A program made the position numbers and the translations under genes. A stretch of DNA of 64,000 nucleotides from Neisseria sp. DTU_2020_1000833_1_SI_GRL_NUU_006 (GTDB lineage: Bacteria > Pseudomonadota > Gammaproteobacteria > Burkholderiales > Neisseriaceae): assembly GCA_032388755.1 (NCBI GenBank), contig CP135593.1, positions 1,860,001 to 1,924,000 of the forward strand, given 5' to 3'. This document shows, in pieces, positions 1-9,160 of this stretch (position 1 is its first letter; every line of letters begins with the position of its first letter). Under the pieces are notes generated by a model that did not search any database, had not been told where the DNA came from, and saw only the letters and a list, made by a program, of their open reading frames with translations.

Positions 1-54
1 AACAGCCAACCACGCGGTGTGTGTTTGGGTCGTCTGAAACGGGCAGGCCGCGGC

Positions 55-462
55 TTATTGCGCGTCTTGCTTAATCTCGTCGCGGACTTCTTTTTGCGCG
101 GTAAAACGGGAGGCTTCGTCGTCGGTCAAAACCCATACTTCGCGCACGAGGGCGTTGGTGTCGTTGTGTTTGAAGGCGATGGTTTTGCCTGTTTTACTTG
201 CCAGTCGCCCCATCGGGATGAAGCGGTCGTTTTCGTCGTGGATTTTGGTGAAACGGGTAATCTGCAGCTTGGCGGAATTGCCGTCGGCAAGGCCCAGCGT
301 CAAGAGGCGCGTCCATGAGAAGCCGCCACGGCTCACTTTCAGATAAGGCAGTTCGACCTGTTTCAAAACCGCCGCGTCCATATCGCTCGGCAGCTTGCGC
401 TGGGCGGCGTAGGAGACGGTGGAAACCAAAAGGGTAAGCATTAAAATGAATCCGCGTAACAT
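55..462 (-). CDS. small secreted protein, unknown function
   Basis: This 135-residue protein begins with a clear Sec signal peptide: a hydrophobic run at about residues 2-16 followed by a VSYAAQ cleavage site. The mature part is about 115 residues, of mixed charge, with no cysteine pair or lipobox, so a soluble periplasmic or secreted protein is likely. I recognise no domain. The start has an A/G-rich ribosome site (AAAGAAAACATC) just upstream. A DUS lies beyond its stop at about 29-40. It reads away from hemL. Presence as a gene is well supported; the function is not known. Confidence 0.7.
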   Translation of the reverse strand: MLRGFILMLTLLVSTVSYAAQRKLPSDMDAAVLKQVELPYLKVSRGGFSWTRLLTLGLADGNSAKLQITRFTKIHDENDRFIPMGRLASKTGKTIAFKHNDTNALVREVWVLTDDEASRFTAQKEVRDEIKQDAQ

Positions 463-674
463 GATGTTTTCTTTATGGTATAAATGGGTGCGGATTATAG
501 CACAAACGCTTCAAATATGAACAGAGTGATTGTTTTTACAGAACAATTTTCATTTTCAGATATGGCGTTGCGCCGTGGCGGTTTGGGCTTTCGGGGTCGT
601 CTGAAACGGCTGGCGCGGGCAATCTGATGATAAAATACCGCTTATTTTTCAGACGACCTCAGAAAGAACCCGCT

Positions 675-1958
675 ATGAACCGTAACGAAATCCTGTTTGA
701 CCGCGCCAAAGCCATCATCCCCGGCGGCGTGAATTCCCCCGTCCGCGCATTCGGCAGCGTCGGCGGCGTGCCGCGCTTCATCAAAAAAGCCGAAGGCGCG
801 TATGTTTGGGACAAAAACGGCACGCGCTACACCGATTACGTCGGTTCGTGGGGGCCTGCGATTGTCGGACACGCGCACCCCGAAGTCATCGAAGCCGTGC
901 GCGAAGCCGCGTTGGGTGGTCTGTCGTTCGGCGCGCCCACCGAAGGCGAAATCGTCATCGCCGAAGAAATCGCCAAAATCATGCCGTCCGTCGAACGGCT
1001 GCGCCTCGTCAGCTCCGGCACCGAAGCGACCATGACCGCCATCCGCCTCGCACGCGGCTTTACCGGACGCGACAAAATCATCAAATTCGAAGGCTGCTAC
1101 CACGGCCATTCCGACAGCCTGCTCGTCAAAGCTGGCAGCGGCCTGCTCACCTTCGGCAACCCGTCTTCCGCAGGCGTTCCCGCCGACTTTACCAAACACA
1201 CCTTAGTCCTCGAATACAACAACACCGCCCAACTCGAAGAAGCGTTCGCCCGCAACGGCGACGAAATCGCCTGCGTCATCCTCGAACCCTTCGTCGGCAA
1301 TATGAACCTGGTCCGCCCGACCGAGGCTTTCGTCAAAGCCCTGCGCGAATTGACCGAAAAACACGGCGCCGTGTTGATTTACGACGAAGTGATGACCGGC
1401 TTTCGCGTCGCGCTCGGCGGCGCGCAGTCGCTGCACGGCATCACGCCCGACCTGACCACGATGGGCAAAGTCATCGGCGGCGGTATGCCGCTTGCCGCGT
1501 TCGGCGGACGCAAAGACATCATGGAATGCATTTCCCCGCTAGGCGGCGTGTATCAGGCAGGTACATTATCAGGCAACCCGATTGCCGTCGCCGCCGGCTT
1601 GAAAACGCTTGAAATCATCCAGCGCGAAGGCTTCTACGAAAACCTGACCGCCTTGACCCGCCGCCTCGCCGACGGGCTTGCCGCCTCCGCCAAAGCGCAC
1701 GGCATCGAGTTCACCGCCGACAGCGTGGGCGGTATGTTCGGCCTGTATTTCGCCGCCCATGCCCCGCAAAACTACGGCGACATGGCGCGTTCCAATATCG
1801 ACGCCTTCAAACGCTTCTTCCACGGCATGCTCGACCGCAACACCGCCTTCGGCCCGTCCGCCTACGAAGCAGGCTTCGTCTCCGCCGCGCACACGCCCGA
1901 GCTGATTGACAAAACCATCGCCACCGCGCACCAAGTGTTTGCGGAAATGGCGAAATAA
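675..1958 (+). CDS. hemL: glutamate-1-semialdehyde 2,1-aminomutase
   Basis: HemL converts glutamate-1-semialdehyde to 5-aminolevulinate, the committed precursor of heme in the C5 pathway. It is a PLP-dependent class III aminotransferase fold enzyme of 427 residues, the usual length. The motif [10 protein letters not shown] places the PLP-binding lysine at residue 265, the same position as in E. coli HemL, and DEVMTGFR carries the cofactor-ring aspartate. An in-frame ATG lies at 627, but the segment 627-674 contains a DUS and adds residues unlike the family; the ATG at 675 is preceded by AGAAAG and gives the family N-terminus [12 protein letters not shown]. The gene stands alone and ends before a CREE and a DUS-pair terminator. 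Confidence 0.97.
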   Translation: MNRNEILFDRAKAIIPGGVNSPVRAFGSVGGVPRFIKKAEGAYVWDKNGTRYTDYVGSWGPAIVGHAHPEVIEAVREAALGGLSFGAPTEGEIVIAEEIAKIMPSVERLRLVSSGTEATMTAIRLARGFTGRDKIIKFEGCYHGHSDSLLVKAGSGLLTFGNPSSAGVPADFTKHTLVLEYNNTAQLEEAFARNGDEIACVILEPFVGNMNLVRPTEAFVKALRELTEKHGAVLIYDEVMTGFRVALGGAQSLHGITPDLTTMGKVIGGGMPLAAFGGRKDIMECISPLGGVYQAGTLSGNPIAVAAGLKTLEIIQREGFYENLTALTRRLADGLAASAKAHGIEFTADSVGGMFGLYFAAHAPQNYGDMARSNIDAFKRFFHGMLDRNTAFGPSAYEAGFVSAAHTPELIDKTIATAHQVFAEMAK

Positions 1959-1994
1959 GGCGAAGCGCATCCGCAGAAGCAGGCAGGTGTGATT

Positions 1995-2151
1995 TATAGT
2001 GGATTAAATTTAAATCAGGACAAGGCGACGAAGCCGCAGACAGTACAGACAGTACGGAACCGATTCACTTGGTGCTTCAGCACCTTAGAGAATCGTTCTC
2101 TTTGAGCTAAGGCGAGGCAACGCCGTACTGGTTTAAAGTTAATCCACTATA
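1995..2151. repeat. Correia repeat enclosed element (CREE), full length
   Basis: This 157-bp element is bounded by TATAGTGGATTAA and its inverted copy TTAATCCACTATA, the terminal repeats of neisserial CREE. The inner part has the familiar GGACAAGGCGACGAAGCCGC arm, the central GAATCGTTCTC segment that is lost from short forms, and the GGCGAGGCAACGCC arm. CREE are small non-autonomous (MITE-like) elements known to carry promoters, IHF sites and RNase III cleavable stems. Here it sits between the end of hemL and the convergent AEC transporter, so any effect would be on transcript ends. Confidence 0.93.
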
Positions 2152-2157
2152 CATAGC

Positions 2158-2201
2158 AAAGGTCGTCTGAAAACCTAAATCTAGGTTTTCAGACGACCTT
2201 T
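2158..2201. terminator. DUS-pair hairpin terminator between hemL and AEC transporter
   Basis: Two oppositely oriented DUS (AGGTCGTCTGAAAACCTA and its inverse) form a near-perfect 20-bp stem with a 4-base loop. A T-run follows on each strand, so the structure can end transcription from both convergent genes. Confidence 0.85.
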
Positions 2202-2218
2202 CTCTTTACCCAACCCTT

Positions 2219-3151
2219 TCAAACCATCGCTTGATACAACGCGATCATCAGCGGCATGGTGATGACGCACAGCAGCGTCGTGATGCCGTAAATCGCGCTG
2301 GCTTTACGGGCGTTTTGACCATAAACCATCGCCATTTGGGTAACGGTGGACGCGGCGGGGCTGACGGTGGCGAGGAAGCTGATAAGGACGACGGTATCGC
2401 TGTGTCCGCCCAAGCGGGCTATGCCTGAAACTTTGACAAACACCAGCAGAATCAGCGGGATAAGTATCAGGCGCAGGAAGGCGACGAGGTAAATCCGTTT
2501 GGAGAGGACGATTTCTTTGAGCGGCAGCGAGGCAATCAACATTCCGGCAACGAGCATGGCGACCGGACCTATCATGCTGCCGACGGTGGCGAGCGTGTTG
2601 TCGATGATGTGCGGCAGTTTGATTTGGAAGGCAAACATGAACACGCCGATAAAGATGGAAAGGATGTTGATGTTGGTCAGTACGGTTTTCCACGCAAGAT
2701 TGCCGCGCCCGCAAAGCAGCAGGCGCAAGTGCGTCCAGAAAAGGAACATTTGGACGATGATGAAGCCGCTGGTGTAAATCACCCATTGCGGTCCGAAAAT
2801 GGACATCACCAGCGGGATGATGAGGTTGCCGGAATTGGTGTAAACCGTGGCGGCGTGCTCGAGCGTATCGAGCTTGAAAAGGGTTTTGAAAAGCCTGCCC
2901 AGCGCGATCAGCAGGATGTGGAACACGACTGCGAGGGCGACCGAGAGTTTCAACCCGTCAATGATGTCGGGCGTGTTCTCGATTTGGAAGGCGTGAATCA
3001 TCACCGACGGGCTGATGAGGTAGAGCGCGATGACGGAGAGCGTGCGGCTGTGTTCGGAGGTCAGAAGCTTGAATTTCACCAACGCCATGCCCATCAGGAC
3101 GATCAGGGTCAGCTCGGTGATTTTTCCGGCGAGGAGCAGGGCGGTTTCCAT
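2219..3151 (-). CDS. AEC-family (auxin efflux carrier-like) permease
   Basis: This 310-residue inner-membrane protein has about ten hydrophobic segments split into two blocks of five, the arrangement of AEC transporters (PF03547). The first block contains the family-typical NSGNLIIPLVMSIFG stretch, where polar residues break a membrane helix; the second block carries PAASTVTQMAMVYG. Bacterial members export or take up small organic anions such as malate, but the substrate cannot be read from sequence. It is monocistronic, converging on hemL. The family assignment is secure and the substrate unknown. Confidence 0.88.
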   Translation of the reverse strand: METALLLAGKITELTLIVLMGMALVKFKLLTSEHSRTLSVIALYLISPSVMIHAFQIENTPDIIDGLKLSVALAVVFHILLIALGRLFKTLFKLDTLEHAATVYTNSGNLIIPLVMSIFGPQWVIYTSGFIIVQMFLFWTHLRLLLCGRGNLAWKTVLTNINILSIFIGVFMFAFQIKLPHIIDNTLATVGSMIGPVAMLVAGMLIASLPLKEIVLSKRIYLVAFLRLILIPLILLVFVKVSGIARLGGHSDTVVLISFLATVSPAASTVTQMAMVYGQNARKASAIYGITTLLCVITMPLMIALYQAMV

Positions 3152-3660
3152 AGCTTATCCGTATCTGAATATAGAAAAGGAATTTTATAGCAAATCGCAG
3201 CTTTCGTTATCCATAAAGCCCCGGTTTTCCAAGCTATATCGCCATCTCTATGCAGACCCCTATAAATAAAAAGCAAAAGGGTCGTCTGAAACCTATTTAA
3301 GCCTTATGCCAGAATACCAGAGCCTTGCCGACAACAAGTACATCATCCTCATACGCAAGAGAAGTCTTTACAAAAATTAAAACATTTACTTGTAGTAGCA
3401 AAATGCCAAATGCATCCTAATAATCAAATTAAAATACCGTTCGTCGCTTTTTCCCCACAAATTGATAAAAATAGAAATTTAAAATATTTTCTACCAAACA
3501 AGGTAATACCCATCAAAAAAAACCAAAAATCAAATTAAAATATCATATATTTCATATGCTTATTATTCTATTGCCATTTATTGCATCAAAATACATTTCA
3601 AAAAATCGAAGAATACAGGCCTATGCGCCCCTGTTCTCACCATAAAAAATGACACAAGCC
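3152..3660. other. AT-rich intergenic region upstream of the NadA-like adhesin
   Basis: No gene of convincing quality is present. One DUS lies near 3281-3293. The stretch 3370-3650 is strikingly A+T rich compared with its neighbours. A 15-bp direct repeat, AATCAAATTAAAATA, occurs at 3422-3436 and 3528-3542, 106 bp apart. Its role is unknown; a regulator-binding region or a trace of acquired DNA are both possible. Confidence 0.6.
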
Positions 3661-3688
3661 TTGATTTTTAATTTCGTACTTTTACAAT
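3661..3688 (+). promoter_or_regulatory. candidate promoter of the NadA-like gene
   Basis: TTGATT at 3661-3666 and TACAAT at 3683-3688 are separated by 16 bp and would start an RNA with a leader of about 120 nt. Unlike meningococcal nadA, no TAAA tract that could phase-vary is visible upstream. The match is by eye only. Confidence 0.4.
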
Positions 3689-3815
3689 ATGCATTGAAAC
3701 TTTTCTTGGCGATTATTAAGTTCCAGTCCGAAACGGCATCATCCTTTTACAGTTTACGGGGAGCCGCCGGAAAAGCATCAACGTCCTTACACCCACCATA
3801 CAAAGGTAAAAAAAC

Positions 3816-6197
3816 ATGAAAAAATTCAATGTGAAAGTATTGAGCATGGCTGTTACGGCAGCCGTAGCAAGCGGCGCAGCGGGAGCGGCTGAACAAAACT
3901 TTGCAGCAGCGGTTGGCGGCAAAGACGATCAAGGTCAAGCAGCGTTTTTTACTGTCTTCGGCGAAGGCACAACATATGATAAAGATACCGGTAAGCTGAC
4001 TTTCAAAAAAGATAGCGATGCTCTGCTTTTGAAAACCTTAGAGTTAGAACAAACCATTAATGGTTTTGCTTCCGGTTCGGATTTCATCACAACTGATGCC
4101 AATGGTAACAAAACCGTCCGTAAAGCCACCAATGAAGATATCGAAGCCGACAGCCTGAAAGGTGTAGGCTTGGCAGGCGGCCTTGACAACTTGGCAAAAG
4201 AAACAGCGGCTGCTTTAGATGATCAAGACGAAACCATCGAAGAACTGAAAACTGCCATTACCACCAATGGTACTCGTATTGCCGAAGTTGCTACGGGTGT
4301 GAACAAGCTGAATGAATCAGTTGCAGAAATGGGCAAAGACATTTCTACCAAATTTGACGAAGTGGACAGTGAAATTTCCAAAGCATCATCCGAGCTTTCC
4401 GAATCCATTGAAAAAGTAAGCGAAGACGTAACCGCAGTAAATAAACGTGTGGATACTCTGGAACAAGAGACAGCTGCTGCCAAAACTTCAGCTAAAGCCG
4501 CTGAAGATAAAGTAACCGAACTTTCTGCCAATGTTGACAGCAAAGTAACAGAAGCCAAAGACGCCGCTAAAGCCGCCGAAGATAAAGTAACCGCGCTTTC
4601 TGCCAATATTGACAGTAAAGTAAAAGAAGCTAAAGATGCCGCCGCTAACGCAGTGGATGCTGCTTCTAAAATTGATGCAGTTGCCGAAAAAGCTGACAAG
4701 GCAAGCAAAGGCGTAGAAGGTCTGACTGAAGCTTTAGAAAAAGTTGCAGAACAATCAGCTCTTGCAGCAGCTGAGAATGCTCAAGCCCTCAACGGCTTTG
4801 CAGAAGGCGATGAAATCGTCGTTACCGATAATAATGGTATCAAATCTGTCAAAACAGCTGCCAAAGAAGATGTTGAAGCCGACGAGTTCAAAGGGTTGGG
4901 CTTGAAAGAAGTTGTCGCAACGCACGATGAAGCTTTGGGTGACTTGACTGAAACCGTCAACGACAACAGCGAAGCATTGGTAAAAACTGCTGAAGTCGTT
5001 AATGCCATCAGCGCAGATGTGAATGCCAATAAAGCAGCATTGGAAGAGCAAAAAGAAGCTAACGAAGGCTTCAACACTGCTATTGCCAGCTTGGATAAAG
5101 ACATCGGTGATCTTGCCTTGGCAGGCAAAGCAGCTATGGAAGCTTTAGAAGTCAACCGCAAAGATATTGACGCCAACAAAGCAGCAATCGAAACTAAAGC
5201 CGATAAAGCTGACTTCGAGGAATTGGCAAAATACACTGCCGATATGGGTAAAAAAGTTAACGACATCGGTGACGAAGTAACTGCCCTGAGCGATGCGACT
5301 AGCGCAGCTATCACTCGTCACGATAAAGACATCGTTGACTTGGCACAAGCAGGTCTGACAGCAACTGAGGCCTTGGAAGCGAACCGCAAGGATATCGATA
5401 CCAATAAGGCGGCGATTGCTGAAAATACTGCCGCACTCGAAAAGCAAAAAGAAGCTAACGAAGGCTTTAACAATGCCATCACCAGCCTGGATAAAGACAT
5501 TGGTGATCTCGCGTTGGCAGGCAAAGCAGCGATGGAAGCTTTAGAAGTTAACCGCCAAGATATTGACGCCAACAAAGCGGCAATCGAAACTAAAGCCGAT
5601 AAGGATGCTGTGGAAACTGCTAAAAATGCAGCGGTTAAAGCTGAAAAATCAGTACAAGCAGTACAAGGTTCTGTTGAAATTGCCCAAAAATCTGCCCAAA
5701 CAGCTGAAAGCCACGCCAAAGCAGCGCAAACATCTGCTGTTGCAGCCAATAATGTAGCGTCTACTGCACAAACCGCTGCTGCCAAAGCTCAAGAAAGTGC
5801 CGATACCAATGCGGTACAAATTGCAGCCAATACTAAGCAAATCGATACTAACAAAACCGATATTGCTGCATTGCAAACTGCAAATGGTCAACACGCTGCA
5901 GGTATTGCTAAAAACTCAGCACGCATCGATAGCCTGGATAAAAACGTAGCGAACCTGCGTAAAGAGACCCGCCAAGGTCTGGCAGCACAAGCAGCCCTCA
6001 GCGGCCTGTTCCAACCTTACAGTGTCGGTAAATTCAACCTTACCGCTGCTTTGGGTGGTTTCAAATCTGATACCGCAGTTGCTGTGGGTGCAGGTTATCG
6101 CTTCAATGAAAACTTTGCAGCTAAAGCCGGTCTTGCAGTGGGTACCTCTTCAGGCGGCTCTGCATCTTACAACGTAGGTTTGAACTACGAATGGTAA
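3816..6197 (+). CDS. NadA-like trimeric autotransporter adhesin with two head modules
   Basis: This 793-residue protein is a type Vc (Oca) surface adhesin. Residues 1-25 form a signal peptide. A NadA-type head motif starts at about 81 (INGF...[10 protein letters not shown]) and a second at about 325 (LNGF...[13 protein letters not shown]), each followed by long alanine/lysine/glutamate-rich heptad stalk. The last 80 residues are the YadA-type membrane anchor, closely like meningococcal NadA ([20 protein letters not shown], then GLNYEW with terminal Trp). NadA proteins I know of are about 360-405 residues with one head; this one is about twice that. The stalk holds a further duplication (residues about 412-467 and 544-599). 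The protein would trimerise on the outer membrane and bind host cells. The receptor is unknown; the NadA-like call rests on remembered sequence. Confidence 0.9.
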   Translation: MKKFNVKVLSMAVTAAVASGAAGAAEQNFAAAVGGKDDQGQAAFFTVFGEGTTYDKDTGKLTFKKDSDALLLKTLELEQTINGFASGSDFITTDANGNKTVRKATNEDIEADSLKGVGLAGGLDNLAKETAAALDDQDETIEELKTAITTNGTRIAEVATGVNKLNESVAEMGKDISTKFDEVDSEISKASSELSESIEKVSEDVTAVNKRVDTLEQETAAAKTSAKAAEDKVTELSANVDSKVTEAKDAAKAAEDKVTALSANIDSKVKEAKDAAANAVDAASKIDAVAEKADKASKGVEGLTEALEKVAEQSALAAAENAQALNGFAEGDEIVVTDNNGIKSVKTAAKEDVEADEFKGLGLKEVVATHDEALGDLTETVNDNSEALVKTAEVVNAISADVNANKAALEEQKEANEGFNTAIASLDKDIGDLALAGKAAMEALEVNRKDIDANKAAIETKADKADFEELAKYTADMGKKVNDIGDEVTALSDATSAAITRHDKDIVDLAQAGLTATEALEANRKDIDTNKAAIAENTAALEKQKEANEGFNNAITSLDKDIGDLALAGKAAMEALEVNRQDIDANKAAIETKADKDAVETAKNAAVKAEKSVQAVQGSVEIAQKSAQTAESHAKAAQTSAVAANNVASTAQTAAAKAQESADTNAVQIAANTKQIDTNKTDIAALQTANGQHAAGIAKNSARIDSLDKNVANLRKETRQGLAAQAALSGLFQPYSVGKFNLTAALGGFKSDTAVAVGAGYRFNENFAAKAGLAVGTSSGGSASYNVGLNYEW

Positions 6198-6225
6198 TAT
6201 TCTTCGTAGAACTGACCTAAATTGA

Positions 6226-6251
6226 CCCGCAGCTTCGGCTGCGGGTTTTTT
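6226..6251 (+). terminator. intrinsic terminator of the NadA-like gene
   Basis: CCCGCAGC and GCTGCGGG form an 8-bp stem around a TTCG tetraloop, followed by six Ts. A DUS-pair hairpin at 6283-6324 follows as a second terminator. Confidence 0.92.
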
Positions 6252-6282
6252 ATGCATTTAATCTTTGAAAGAAAAAATGCCC

Positions 6283-6324
6283 AAAGGTCGTCTGAAAACC
6301 CAACTCTGATTTTCAGACGACCTT
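6283..6324. terminator. DUS-pair hairpin terminator
   Basis: Inverted DUS copies with flanking A and T runs form a long stem. It stands between the adhesin terminator and the purine permease promoter and insulates the two genes. Confidence 0.7.
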
Positions 6325-6431
6325 TTCTCAAACTATTTCAAACGAAATGTTGACAATTTTTCACCCGACGACAGGGCGTTTTCAGTATAATACCGCCCGC
6401 AAATTTTCCTTTTTTTTGAAAAGCATAAATC

Positions 6432-7745
6432 ATGACTACTTCAAATCAAAATGTGCTGGAGCGCATATTCAATTTAAGCGCAAACGGCACGAATGTGCGC
6501 ACTGAGCTGATGGCAGGTCTGACCACCTTCCTCGCCATGTGCTACATCATCATCGTCAATCCGCTGATTCTCGGCGAAACGGGCATGGACATGGGCGCGG
6601 TATTCGTCGCCACCTGCATCGCTTCCGCCATCGGCTGCTTTGTGATGGGCTTCATCGGCAACTATCCGATTGCGCTCGCGCCGGGCATGGGCTTGAACGC
6701 CTATTTCACCTACGCCGTCGTCAAAGGCATGGGCGTGCCCTGGCAGGTGGCTTTGGGCGCGGTATTCGTTTCCGGTATCATTTTCATTTTATTCAGCTTT
6801 TTCAAAGTGCGTGAAATGCTGGTGAACGCGCTGCCTATGGGTTTGAAAATGTCGATTGCCGCCGGTATCGGGCTGTTTCTGTCGCTGATTGCGCTCAAAG
6901 GTTCCGGCATCATCGTCGCCAGCGACGCGACTTTGGTGAAGCTGGGCGACATCCACCAACCTGCTGCGCTTTTGGTGCTGGCAGGCTTCGCCATGGTGGT
7001 GGCTTTGGGGCATTTCCGCGTCAAAGGGGCGATTATCCTGACCATTCTGGCAATCACAGCCATTTCCACCCTACTGGGCTTGAGCGATTTTAAAGGCGTG
7101 GTCGGAGAAATTCCGAGCATAGCGCCGACTTTCATGCAGATGGATTTCAATGGTCTCTTTAAAATCAGCATGATCAGCGTGATTTTCGTCTTTTTCCTGG
7201 TTGATTTGTTTGACTCCACCGGCACGCTGGTCGGCGTTTCCCACCGTGCGGGCCTGCTGGAAGACGGCAAACTGCCTCGTCTGAAACGCGCCCTATTCGC
7301 CGACTCGACCGCCATCGTCGCCGGTGCCGCACTGGGTACGTCCTCGACCACGCCGTATGTCGAAAGCGCGGCAGGCGTGTCCGCAGGCGGCCGCACCGGT
7401 CTGACTGCCGTAACCGTCGGCGTATTGATGTTGGCGTGTCTGATTTTCTCGCCGCTAGTGCAGAGTATCCCCGGCTTCGCCACCGCGCCCGCGCTGCTCT
7501 ACGTCGGTGCGCAAATGCTGCGCAGCGCGCGTGAAATCGACTGGGACGATATGACCGAAGCCGCTCCCGCTTTCCTGACCATCGTGTTCATGCCGTTCAC
7601 CTACTCGATTGCCGACGGCATCGCTTTCGGCTTCATCAGCTATGCAGTGATCAAACTCTTGTGCAACCGCGTGAAAGACGTACCACCTATGGTGTGGATA
7701 GTTTCCGTATTGTGGGCATTGAAATTCTGGTATTTAGGAGGCTAA
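6432..7745 (+). CDS. NCS2-family (AzgA/GhxP-type) purine permease
   Basis: This 437-residue inner-membrane protein belongs to the nucleobase-cation symporter-2 family, adenine/guanine/hypoxanthine branch. It has 12-14 hydrophobic segments, the early motif NPLILGETGMD, the APGMGLNAYFTY motif that forms part of the substrate site in AzgA-like carriers, and DLFDSTGTLVGV and GTSSTTPYVESAAG in the second half. It would take up hypoxanthine, guanine or adenine with protons for salvage; which base cannot be told by eye. A TATAAT at 6386-6391 is the likely -10 box. A DUS-pair terminator follows at 7762-7796. Confidence 0.92.
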   Translation: MTTSNQNVLERIFNLSANGTNVRTELMAGLTTFLAMCYIIIVNPLILGETGMDMGAVFVATCIASAIGCFVMGFIGNYPIALAPGMGLNAYFTYAVVKGMGVPWQVALGAVFVSGIIFILFSFFKVREMLVNALPMGLKMSIAAGIGLFLSLIALKGSGIIVASDATLVKLGDIHQPAALLVLAGFAMVVALGHFRVKGAIILTILAITAISTLLGLSDFKGVVGEIPSIAPTFMQMDFNGLFKISMISVIFVFFLVDLFDSTGTLVGVSHRAGLLEDGKLPRLKRALFADSTAIVAGAALGTSSTTPYVESAAGVSAGGRTGLTAVTVGVLMLACLIFSPLVQSIPGFATAPALLYVGAQMLRSAREIDWDDMTEAAPAFLTIVFMPFTYSIADGIAFGFISYAVIKLLCNRVKDVPPMVWIVSVLWALKFWYLGG

Positions 7746-7761
7746 TGGTCCATTTGCAGAA

Positions 7762-7796
7762 AGGGTCGTCTGAAAAAAGTTTTCAGACGACCTTTT
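7762..7796. terminator. DUS-pair hairpin terminator between purine permease and comP
   Basis: GGTCGTCTGAAAA and TTTTCAGACGACC pair closely, with a T-run after the second arm. It lies between convergent genes and can serve both. Confidence 0.8.
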
Positions 7797-7883
7797 ATAT
7801 ATAACTAGTGGCTCATACTTTACTTAATTAATATCAGTTTGAATAGATATATAAACCATTCAGTAATAACTTCACAAACCCTC

Positions 7884-8351
7884 TTAAAGCCGATATACGG
7901 AACAGTTTTTATCTGCACCAGAAAAATAGTTTTTCGTAACATCATCACAAGAACTAGTAGTACTTTCACAAATAAAAGTCGTTAGAGATTCATTAATCTT
8001 TATTACCCTAGGTTCTTTATTCTTATCCAATGCAACTGCTTTTAAAGTAAATTTCCCATCTAACGCCCCTCTAGCAAGCCCATGAGGATAAATACAAAAA
8101 TTTTCTAAACTCCGAGAGTTAGGCAAATCAGGCCACGCTGTAGAAGTTTTCTTGAAACTACCATTCTGCTGATAAAATCGTTCCATAAACTGAGCACTCT
8201 CAACAAGCGCTGCCAGAGCCTGACGTATTTCAGAGTCTCTAAGATATTTTTGATAACTTGGATAAGCTATTGAAGTTAAAATCCCAATTATTGCAATTAC
8301 AAAGATTAATTGAATAAGAGAATACCCTTTACAATTTTCTTTATTCATCAT
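7884..8351 (-). CDS. comP: ComP, minor type IV pilin, DUS receptor
   Basis: ComP is the type IV pilin that binds DNA uptake sequences at the cell surface during neisserial transformation. This 155-residue protein has a short leader (MMNKENCKG), a prepilin cleavage site G/YSLIQLIF and a hydrophobic N-terminal helix. The globular part shows the ComP signature: FMERFYQQNGSFK, FCI, GLARGALDGKFTLKAVALDK, then the paired cysteines FICES, SSCDD and NCSVY that form the disulfide-braced DNA-binding tail. Position 5 of the mature pilin is Gln (codon CAA), whereas nearly all type IV pilins, including meningococcal ComP, have Glu. A second ATG, one codon after the first, could also be the start. The gene lies next to comEA and the rRNA operon. 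Confidence 0.9.
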   Translation of the reverse strand: MMNKENCKGYSLIQLIFVIAIIGILTSIAYPSYQKYLRDSEIRQALAALVESAQFMERFYQQNGSFKKTSTAWPDLPNSRSLENFCIYPHGLARGALDGKFTLKAVALDKNKEPRVIKINESLTTFICESTTSSCDDVTKNYFSGADKNCSVYRL

Positions 8352-8522
8352 TTATTACCTATTGATAATTTTATTACCTAATTTCAATATATCCTTTTTG
8401 TATAAGAAGACCTTTTGGGTTTATAACACTTACTTTCAGACTGACTAAAGCCTCCCACATTTTCTTCCAAGCAGAATACCAGCCTACATCTCAAACTCCT
8501 TACTCTAATGCTTCCAGTTAAT

Positions 8523-8813
8523 TTACTTTTGGACGGCGTTTTTAGCTTTTGGGTTTGCGGGTGCGGGCGCGACGGTTGCTTCGGCCTTCAGTTTGGAGAA
8601 GATGCCCTCGCCGATGCCTTTGACGTTTTTGAGCTCCTCCACCGATTTGAAGCCACCGTGCTGCTGGCGGTAGTCCGCAATGGCTTTCGCTTTGGCCGGA
8701 CCGATGCCGGGCAGGGCTTCCAATTCGGACGGGGAAGCGGTGTTGATGTTGACGGCTGCCAGCGACAGCGAGGCGGTCAAAACGGAGAGTGCGGCAAAGA
8801 GGAATTTTTTCAT
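8523..8813 (-). CDS. comEA: ComEA-type helix-hairpin-helix competence protein
   Basis: This 96-residue periplasmic protein binds incoming double-stranded DNA non-specifically and helps ratchet it across the outer membrane during transformation. Residues 1-19 are a signal peptide. Residues 20-82 hold the tandem helix-hairpin-helix fold ([21 protein letters not shown], then [15 protein letters not shown]). The tail is alanine/proline/lysine-rich. AGGA lies nine bases before the ATG. In pathogenic Neisseria several comE copies are each linked to rRNA operons, and this one also sits just beyond the 5S gene. Confidence 0.95.
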   Translation of the reverse strand: MKKFLFAALSVLTASLSLAAVNINTASPSELEALPGIGPAKAKAIADYRQQHGGFKSVEELKNVKGIGEGIFSKLKAEATVAPAPANPKAKNAVQK

Positions 8814-9125
8814 AAGGACGTTTTCCTATCGTTTCGTTAATATGGACGGCAACGCCCGGAATGCGTTACCACTGTATATCTTATTATCATATCCTTTCCA
8901 TTATTTCAACTCAAACAATTTTAAATATTTCCAACCTTACTATCTCCAAATGTATTGATTCCGCAACATCTGCTAGCCCGCCTCAATTTCGGAGCGTACC
9001 CGCCCGCATCATCAAGCGTCCATCCTTCTGCAACCGGAGCATTCGGCGTATCACCCCATTTTGCCCACCGCCGCCATACAAGGCAGGGATGTCCGGTTCG
9101 CCAAACCCGTCAACGATACAAAGTA
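8814..9125. other. intergenic region between comEA and the rRNA operon terminator
   Basis: It contains the leader of comEA (the ribosome site is near 8822-8830). No DUS pair, RNA gene or convincing coding frame was found in the rest. The interval 8945-9120 has open frames on the minus strand but no start or ribosome site I trust. Confidence 0.5.
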
Positions 9126-9152
9126 AAAGCCCCCGACATCTGTCGGGGGCTT
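9126..9152 (-). terminator. rRNA operon terminator
   Basis: On the minus strand AAGCCCCCGACA and TGTCGGGGGCTT form a GC-rich 11-12 bp stem followed by TTTACTTT, a few bases past the 5S gene. Confidence 0.9.
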
Positions 9153-9160
9153 AGGATAGG

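Noticed and set aside
3152..3815. TAAA-type phase-variation tract before the NadA-like gene
   Set aside because: None is present; only an A8 run near 3514-3521, which is too short and unsupported to be called a contingency locus.
6350..6391. TTGACA (6350-6355) as partner of TATAAT (6386-6391) before the purine permease
   Set aside because: The spacing is 30 bp, far beyond the 16-18 bp a sigma-70 promoter needs; only the -10 box was kept as likely.
8945..9120. possible coding remnant upstream of comEA
   Set aside because: One minus-strand frame looks protein-like, but it has no start, ribosome site or family I recognise.
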